DNA of 64,000 bases from the NCBI GenBank assembly GCA_032622095.1, contig CP136065.1:56787949-56851948 (forward strand), written 5' to 3'. Origin of the DNA: Siphonodentalium dalli. Lineage: Eukaryota; Mollusca; Scaphopoda; Gadilida; Siphonodentaliidae. Position numbers and translations under genes: made by a program. Every line of letters begins with the position of its first letter. The stretch's first letter is position 1. Shown piece by piece: positions 58,156 through 64,000 of the stretch. Below the pieces are notes generated by a model, which had not been told where the DNA came from, made no database searches, and saw only the letters and a list, made by a program, of their open reading frames with translations.

Positions 58156-59180
58156 TATACCTGACACGATGGAACACAGCACTACTGCAACTTGAAAAAC
58201 ATCCATCCTCTCCACGCAGTATACGTGTTACCAGGAATGTAGACATAAAGTGCGGATGAACATGTTCTGCATTGTTTTTAGATACAATATAATAAATAGA
58301 GATTCACTTGGCGGCCCTCATTAGAATACCCAGTCACGGCCAGAGCGAGAGGCATCTGTCTTCTCTTGTCAAGGGACAGACTAATTTTATGGGCTTATTA
58401 AATAGTGAGATGTGCAACGTTTTGTTTGTTTACGTCGGATAATGAGTACTCCAGGCTGCGCGCCCAGGTCGCCATCTACACGCTCAAACTTTATAGTGAT
58501 ACAAACTACAAGACATAGTTCTGTCCCCTCGCTACGCTGGTCAGATCACTGGCTTCACGCGTATATAGTTTATATTTTATATTAGAATTCCATGCATGGA
58601 ACTGCCATAAAATGTCTGTCATCACGCGTGTCGTTCCTGTATCGTTTCCTATTTCTTGTCCAACTTCTTACAAATCTGGTTGATTCAAACTTACTCAACA
58701 TAATAAGACCAGAGAGAACATGTCCTATACAAATTGGAGTTGTCAAATGATATTTAGCGGAAAGTGTCGCTTCAAAACGGTAGCGGGGTAAAGAGCTCTC
58801 AAATAATCTCAAATCGACTCCACCACCCGCATGTGCAATTTGACTTATATATCAAGATGTTCCACCCACTTTGGTGTTCTAGAAACCATCCGAAAAAGAC
58901 CCGATAATTGGTTGAATATAACGTGACTGGCAATTCTGAGGTGAAGGTCGAGTATAGCTCTTGCGACATTACCCCTCTACCCTTCAAAACATGTTTGTAT
59001 TTACTTCTTGCTAATCGGCGTAGGAGTTGTCGGACGGGCTATTTTGCGCTACTATTTCTTACAATTTCCGACTAATTTGATGTGAATTTCCAATTTAATA
59101 TTGACAACTGAATTCATCTGAATAATACATAATGAATTGTAATCGACAAAGTCGGTAATAAAAATGAAAGAAAAGTTTAC

Positions 59181-59425
59181 ATTCTGTACGTATATAATGG
59201 CAGCTAGTGTCCGGATTCCAAGTTCGGATACCTACTTTCCCATTCGAAAATGGGTTGATATTGAGCTTATTTGAACGTAAATTATTACCTCTATATGAGC
59301 CAACAATAGGCTCATATATAGGCATTAATTTACGTTCAAATAAGATCAATATCAACCTATTTTGGAATGGGAAAGTAGGTATCAAAACTTGGAATCCGGA
59401 CACTATCTGCCATCACGTACAGAAT
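59181..59425. mobile_element. 245 bp foldback element
   Basis: It is inverted over nearly its whole length: ATTCTGTACGTATATAATGG ... GTCCGGATTCCAAGTTCGGA on the left and matching inverse on the right, centre near GCCAACAATAGGC. Both strands give a similar short frame, which is a consequence of the symmetry. Confidence 0.8.
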
Positions 59426-59702
59426 AATATGAGCATACGCTAGCGCAATTAACGAACCAAAGCTAAACCACTCACATGAGGGTATATGTAGCGTCTAAAA
59501 AAAATCTTATCAAGATCACTTTATAGATTCCCACCAAATAAGATTCACATGCATAAGGCTTATATTTCGTGTTCATTTCATTCATAACATGTCATCATGT
59601 CAATTTCAACGACAGTCGACAAACAACGTCATCATGTAAGTTTCCCCATTGACCGAATTCGAGTGGAACTGAATGTATCTTCTGCTTTGTTCATAAGCAA
59701 GT

Positions 59703-59946
59703 CTTGAAATAGTGTGTCTGTCATTAGCAGAATGAGGTCCACAGAGGGTGAATTTAGTGATGCTACCCCGCATAGCGGGCTAGCATCACCAAATTCACCT
59801 TTGGGGACCTCATTCTGCTGAGGTGTATGCAGAATGAGGTCCGCAGAGGGTGAATTTGGTGATGCTAGCCCACTATGCGGGGTAGCATCACCAAATTCAC
59901 CCTCTGGGGCCTCATTCTACAAATGACAGACACACTATTTCAAGGC
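59703..59946. mobile_element. Dual-hairpin MITE, spacer-less copy with TIRs
   Basis: CTTGAAATAGTGTGTCTGTC at the left and its inverse at the right enclose two complete hairpins joined by only ~12 bp (TGAGGTGTATGC). Each hairpin arm is AGAATGAGGTCC, AGAGGGTGAATTT, GTGATGCTA. Confidence 0.85.
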
Positions 59947-60572
59947 TTGTTCATAAGTATGTGAATTCATTCTATTCAAGAAAATAGGATGCATATGGAT
60001 TAACAGAAGCATGTACGTACTATACAGACTTGTGATAATAATTAAATCAATATTAAATATTATGTTATTTCCTTTCGTACAGTATATAGTCTCTATAGCA
60101 CCATGCAATATTGATCAACTGTCGGGCATCAGTTGGAAAATAAAGCTTTGAGATACACGAAGATCGTGTTGTGGCTGTCACGATGAGGCACCTCGCAAAA
60201 CTGTCCGCCTCTGACGAAGAGCTAAATAGGTCCGATAATTTGATCCAATAGAGTGAGTAGACCTGTTAGAAATTCATTATAGACTTGCTACTTGCCCTTA
60301 TAAATTAAAAAAAACCATAAATTATTGTATGGCGTTTATATAAATAGGATAATGTTGCACATCGACTGATTTGTGTTGGCCTCTTGACAGCCGATTACGA
60401 CATTAATGCTTTAACATCACCGATCTACTGTGGATATAAGCGGTCGCGAAAATTCGAAACAGCAGTGACGTATTAGATAATAATTGGTGACGTCACAAAA
60501 TCAGATAGAGTCTATATACGACCCAAAGCGTCCGGCTTTGGTTCGTTATAAACGTTTCTCTCATTGGATTGT

Positions 60573-60666
60573 AGTTCAAAAAGGTATTATTTTCAATGGA
60601 GGGGGAATAACTCTACATCTTAAATACAGAGTTGTTCCCCCTCCATTTAAAATACATTTTTAGTTT
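60573..60666. repeat. Hairpin, ~35 bp arms
   Basis: TTCAATGGAGGGGGAATAAC pairs with GTTGTTCCCCCTCCATTTAA, and flanking AAAGGTATTATT / AATACATTTTT extend it. Confidence 0.75.
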
Positions 60667-60812
60667 GAATTATGTTGCATTCTGGGAGTCAAACGGGGGA
60701 AATATTTCTCTGATTTCAGCTGTTTTGTATTTATTTATTGGCATCTTCTGAGACTCAAACGTTTCAATTGGCGATGAGTTATAGTATTTTAATCATATTT
60801 TATGACATAGAT

Positions 60813-62207
60813 CAGGGGGGGGGTCAGGGAAATAATTACGGATACAAGGTGGAAATTTTGTGTTTTTCAGTTTTGGGGACCCACCACCAGGTAGCGTAAT
60901 TTTTTTTCACCCAGGTCTGGGACATCCACCCGGGACCGTAAGTTTTCTCCACCCAGGTCTGGGACACCCACCCCCAAAATTGATGAAAATCTTGTAAATT
61001 CTACTAAATAATGTGTTGTTGGCAGGGTAGGGGTCTCTCATTGTGTCTGCACCGGAATTGCGAGAACCCCGATCAAGTACACCCACAAAAAATAAACAAA
61101 CAAAGCACATGGCTGAAAAATATGCCAACAAAACCACTGACAAAACCTTTAAAAACCCAAATATTTATGGTTATAAAGGTAAAATACCCACTTTAACAGG
61201 ATAGTTGTGTCCCTTGTTAGCAATAGGTTAAAATATGTGCATGTGTAAAGTAAAAACACAATCAATTTGATTAAATAAACACCGTTCCAGTCCTCTCCAT
61301 GTGGGAAATCACTGGTGAGCAATGAAGAGCTCCCCTTAAAATCATTCTAGGCGAGTGGCGAGTAGCTCTCCTACAAAATGTCGAGGCGAGTATTATCCCA
61401 GCAGGAGATGCCGAAGGGGGGAGAGGACGGGAGGGGGTCAGCCTTTCAATGCTCCAATCAGTGAACAACACGTTATTATTGTGCAAATCACGAGTTCGTA
61501 AACATGGTGTAACAAAATGGTCGAAACACTTAACAAATTGGCAGTGTAGAGTGCTATACATGGAATGCCCGTCCGTAGATCGGACGGGGTGTTAGTATTT
61601 ATCCATCTTTATATAAAATCGGAATCAGTTCGATTTTGAATTAATTCCTCGATCTATTTTAGTAAATAGCGCATATAATAAAAAGAAAACCTTCATGTTT
61701 TGAGTGAATACCGGAATTACCTCCTTCGTGGTCACAGTGAGATACTGGAATCATCACTCGTGGCCTTTAGGCCACTCGTGATGATTCCAGTATCTCACTG
61801 TGACCACTCATGAGATATTTCCGGTATTCACTCAAAACACGCAGGTATCCTCTATGTATAATAAGTTTAAAAAGCCATGATAAACTATGAGAAAAGATGA
61901 GAATGGATCTTTTTCATTGCAATTTTTTTCCTCGACCAAAACCGGACCCACCCCATGGTTTCAACTGTTAAAGGGAGAAATTGTGGACCAAAAATTAAAA
62001 TATAGATCCCCCTCACTTGTATAAGGCTATAGCACGCACTACTATATGAATCTGATTGTTTCAATTCATTTTGAAGCTGTAATTTGTCTTAGAAATGATT
62101 TTGGAAAAAAATTGCATTACATCAGAAAAAAATCTGCATTCCGGGCTCGGGGGCACCCACCCAACCGGTCCTTGTATCCTGTAATTTTTTTCCGACCCCC
62201 CCCCCTG
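60813..62207. mobile_element. hAT-like non-autonomous DNA transposon, copy 2
   Basis: This is the same element as 11129-12545, in the same orientation and 1395 bp long. It starts CAGGGGGGGGG and ends CCCCCCCCCTG. The flanking direct repeat is CATAGAT at 60806-60812 and 62208-62214. The internal hairpin around 61700-61838 is conserved (GTGGTCACAGTGAGATACTG and its inverse). No coding frame resembling a transposase is present, so mobility would depend on enzymes supplied elsewhere. Confidence 0.85.
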
Positions 62208-62443
62208 CATAGATTGTTATTAAAATCGTATTATCAAGGCACTATAAAACAAATAATCAGTGACCCGAAAATTAAGTGGGCCTTTAAATGGCAAGAAAAT
62301 GTCTCAATGTTGGACAACTGTTCTCCAAACGATTTACAGTAATACCCATGGATCCTTCAAATTAGATTGATCTCATTGTTTCATCGATTATATATAACAC
62401 AAATTAGGTTTCCCTGCTTTGATCATAAAGATGACTTGTGAGC

Positions 62444-62578
62444 TTGTTGCCATTCATCGGAAAGCTCTCGGCGAGAGCTTTCCGATGAATGGCAACAAGC
62501 CATATTTCCGACTAAATCCTGAAAAGTTACCCATAATTCTGCTGTGGTTAAGAGATCGATTAATTAGAGCATCACTGT
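62444..62578. mobile_element. Truncated copy of the palindromic mariner-like MITE
   Basis: It holds GCTTGTTGCCATTCATCGG and its inverse, then the right arm CCATATTTCCGACTAAATCC through ATCACTGTA. The left arm is cut short. Confidence 0.75.
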
Positions 62579-62988
62579 AGCTCTGGTATTCCTATTGAGG
62601 AGTTTTATGTGTATTTTCAGCCTCAAAAGCCTGGCCCATATGTTCCACGTTAATTATTGTACATAGTTATATAAATCGGGACGAAGAACAAGCAATTATT
62701 CAATGACCTTTGGTATTTAGAACATGGTTTGTAGTGTGAACTTTCATCTCTTAATTGGCATATATGTAGGCAAACGGTTCAGACTAATGATCCGTTATGC
62801 GTGGACTCATGACCCATATTCAATTTGCACGACTATATATTACTGTCGTATTTAAGACTGTTGCTGTATACCAGTATGGTCATGCAAATGTTTCAATTGT
62901 CTCGGTTGTGACCATCCCAGCAAGCATATCCTTGATATTCAATGAATGGCCGGGCGGGTATGTTCAATTGCCAAGCATATTCGACGAA

Positions 62989-63388
62989 TTAATCCTTTAC
63001 CCAACAAACCGGCCAAAACCGGCCAAATAAAGCTTCAACAGCCTAAAATATCTTCGGTCTGTCTCAATAGAACCATACAATTATGGATATCATTGGAACC
63101 GGCTCATTGACCACATTGTGATGGTTACAGTTATGCCCTGTGCCAATGCATTCTCTTATATATGCGAGTCAACCATAGGTCGCCTCGCATATATAAGAGA
63201 ATGCATTGGCCTAAAAAAAATCTTTTTTTAACACTTTTTACCAGTTTTTCTTACATTCTTTAACAATTTTATAATTTTTAATGTGTTAAGCCAATGCATT
63301 CTCTTATATATGCGAGGCGACCAATGGTCGACTCGCATATATAAGAGAATGCATTGGCACAGGGCCGTTCTGTTGGGTAAAGGGTTAA
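62989..63388. mobile_element. piggyBac-like MITE with double hairpin, copy 2
   Basis: TTAA at 62989-62992 and 63385-63388; 392 bp between them, in opposite orientation to copy 1. Both hairpins and the spacer are conserved, as is the asymmetric arm with GGCCAAAACCGGCCAAATAA. The left TIR has one substitution (TCCTTTACCC). Confidence 0.85.
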
Positions 63389-64000
63389 TTATCGCACTTT
63401 GAAATGGTTGTGCTACTGTTCTTATGTGGGTGTATCGAATATGGCAACCTCCACATTCTTATATTCGAGGCGGGTTGTGGTCTATTATGTAAAATGGCAA
63501 GTTGGGGATTAATAGGTATAGCTCCATTTTGCACGACTGTGGTCATTTTCATAAGGCGAGTGAGTTTCCATGGTACACTCGTACCATTTGGTCCCCAAAA
63601 TATATTTTCTAGATATTCCAGGAATGTTACGGGTTGGTCTGGGCGGGTTTTACTCACATTGATTGTCTTTAATTATGATTAGTTGATTTCCAGAGCCCCA
63701 GATTGAGTACCGCTGATACGATACATACCACTTTTCTGTTTTTTTTATACAAACATCCTGTTGCATGTGCGTTGGTTATCGGTATTACATGTAGCAAGTA
63801 ATATCTAATATCCATTAATATATTCTAACATCTCCAAATCATTATAGTTAACAGAAAGGTCTAAATCGATGACATAAACATCTGCATGATGGAAAAGGAG
63901 GGAACTATAACGGAAGAAAATAATAAACGAGAGTCATCGTATAAAAGTCGCTTGCTGGCATCGTCTCATTTTTCAGCATGTTCTCGTGAAAACAAGCAAT
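63389..64000. other. No gene recognised
   Basis: Overlapping frames of about 90 codons exist on both strands at 63385-63682. Neither shows a domain, a signal peptide or splice support. Confidence 0.35.

Noticed and set aside
59095-59443. Similar small proteins on both strands (MSGFQV...)
   Set aside because: Direct result of the 245 bp palindrome at 59181-59425.

Overview
The window looks like repeat-dense nuclear DNA from a marine invertebrate, most likely a mollusc and possibly a bivalve. Support: genes are split by introns; C-rich dispersed repeats with CCGTCCGT runs and a block of near-repeats around 'ccataactcag' and 'aagatggctgcc' are of a kind known from molluscs; there is a short TTAGGG tract; several non-LTR retrotransposon (LINE) pieces and many hairpin-type MITEs are present. 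No bacterial-type operons, rRNA, tRNA or CRISPR arrays were seen.

The one host gene I recognise is a glycoside hydrolase family 20 beta-N-acetylhexosaminidase (chitobiase type) on the minus strand. Six exons can be placed with compatible splice phases: 51116-50451, 48494-48079, 46613-45873, 44655-44415, 43400-43154 and 40608-40465. Together they cover the N-terminal carbohydrate-binding domain, the GH20 core and the C-terminal domain. The 5' exon(s) and the last exon were not found. The main catalytic exon has three single-base additions, all in homopolymers, so the gene is either newly disabled or carries assembly indels. A paralogous C-terminal exon lies alone on the plus strand at 30153-30290, pointing toward the minus-strand gene.

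Layout. 1-5.3 kb: old dispersed repeats cut by two 5'-truncated LINEs. 5.4-13.7 kb: four tandem ~1.45 kb units; the last holds three separate insertions. 14.8-18.9 kb: a ~4.1 kb element with ~120 bp terminal inverted repeats (TIRs) and a broken gene of an uncharacterised invertebrate protein family. 19.2-23.6 kb: a ~138 bp satellite with higher-order repeats. 23.65-28.9 kb: a ~788 bp satellite that abuts it. 29-40 kb: LINE remnants, MITEs, a 28 bp minisatellite and a telomere-like tract. 40.4-51.1 kb: the hexosaminidase gene, with introns full of MITEs. 51.1-53.1 kb: a piggyBac-like MITE and dispersed repeat. 53.9-56.1 kb: a LINE with a long open reverse transcriptase (RT) frame. 56-64 kb: more foldback elements, a second copy of a ~1.4 kb hAT-like element and a second copy of the piggyBac-like MITE.

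The most notable points are the TIR-bounded element with the uncharacterised protein, a double-hairpin cassette shared by two unrelated TIR shells, a piggyBac-like MITE 7 nt from a hexosaminidase splice acceptor, and a tandem array whose intact units show the empty sites of later insertions.
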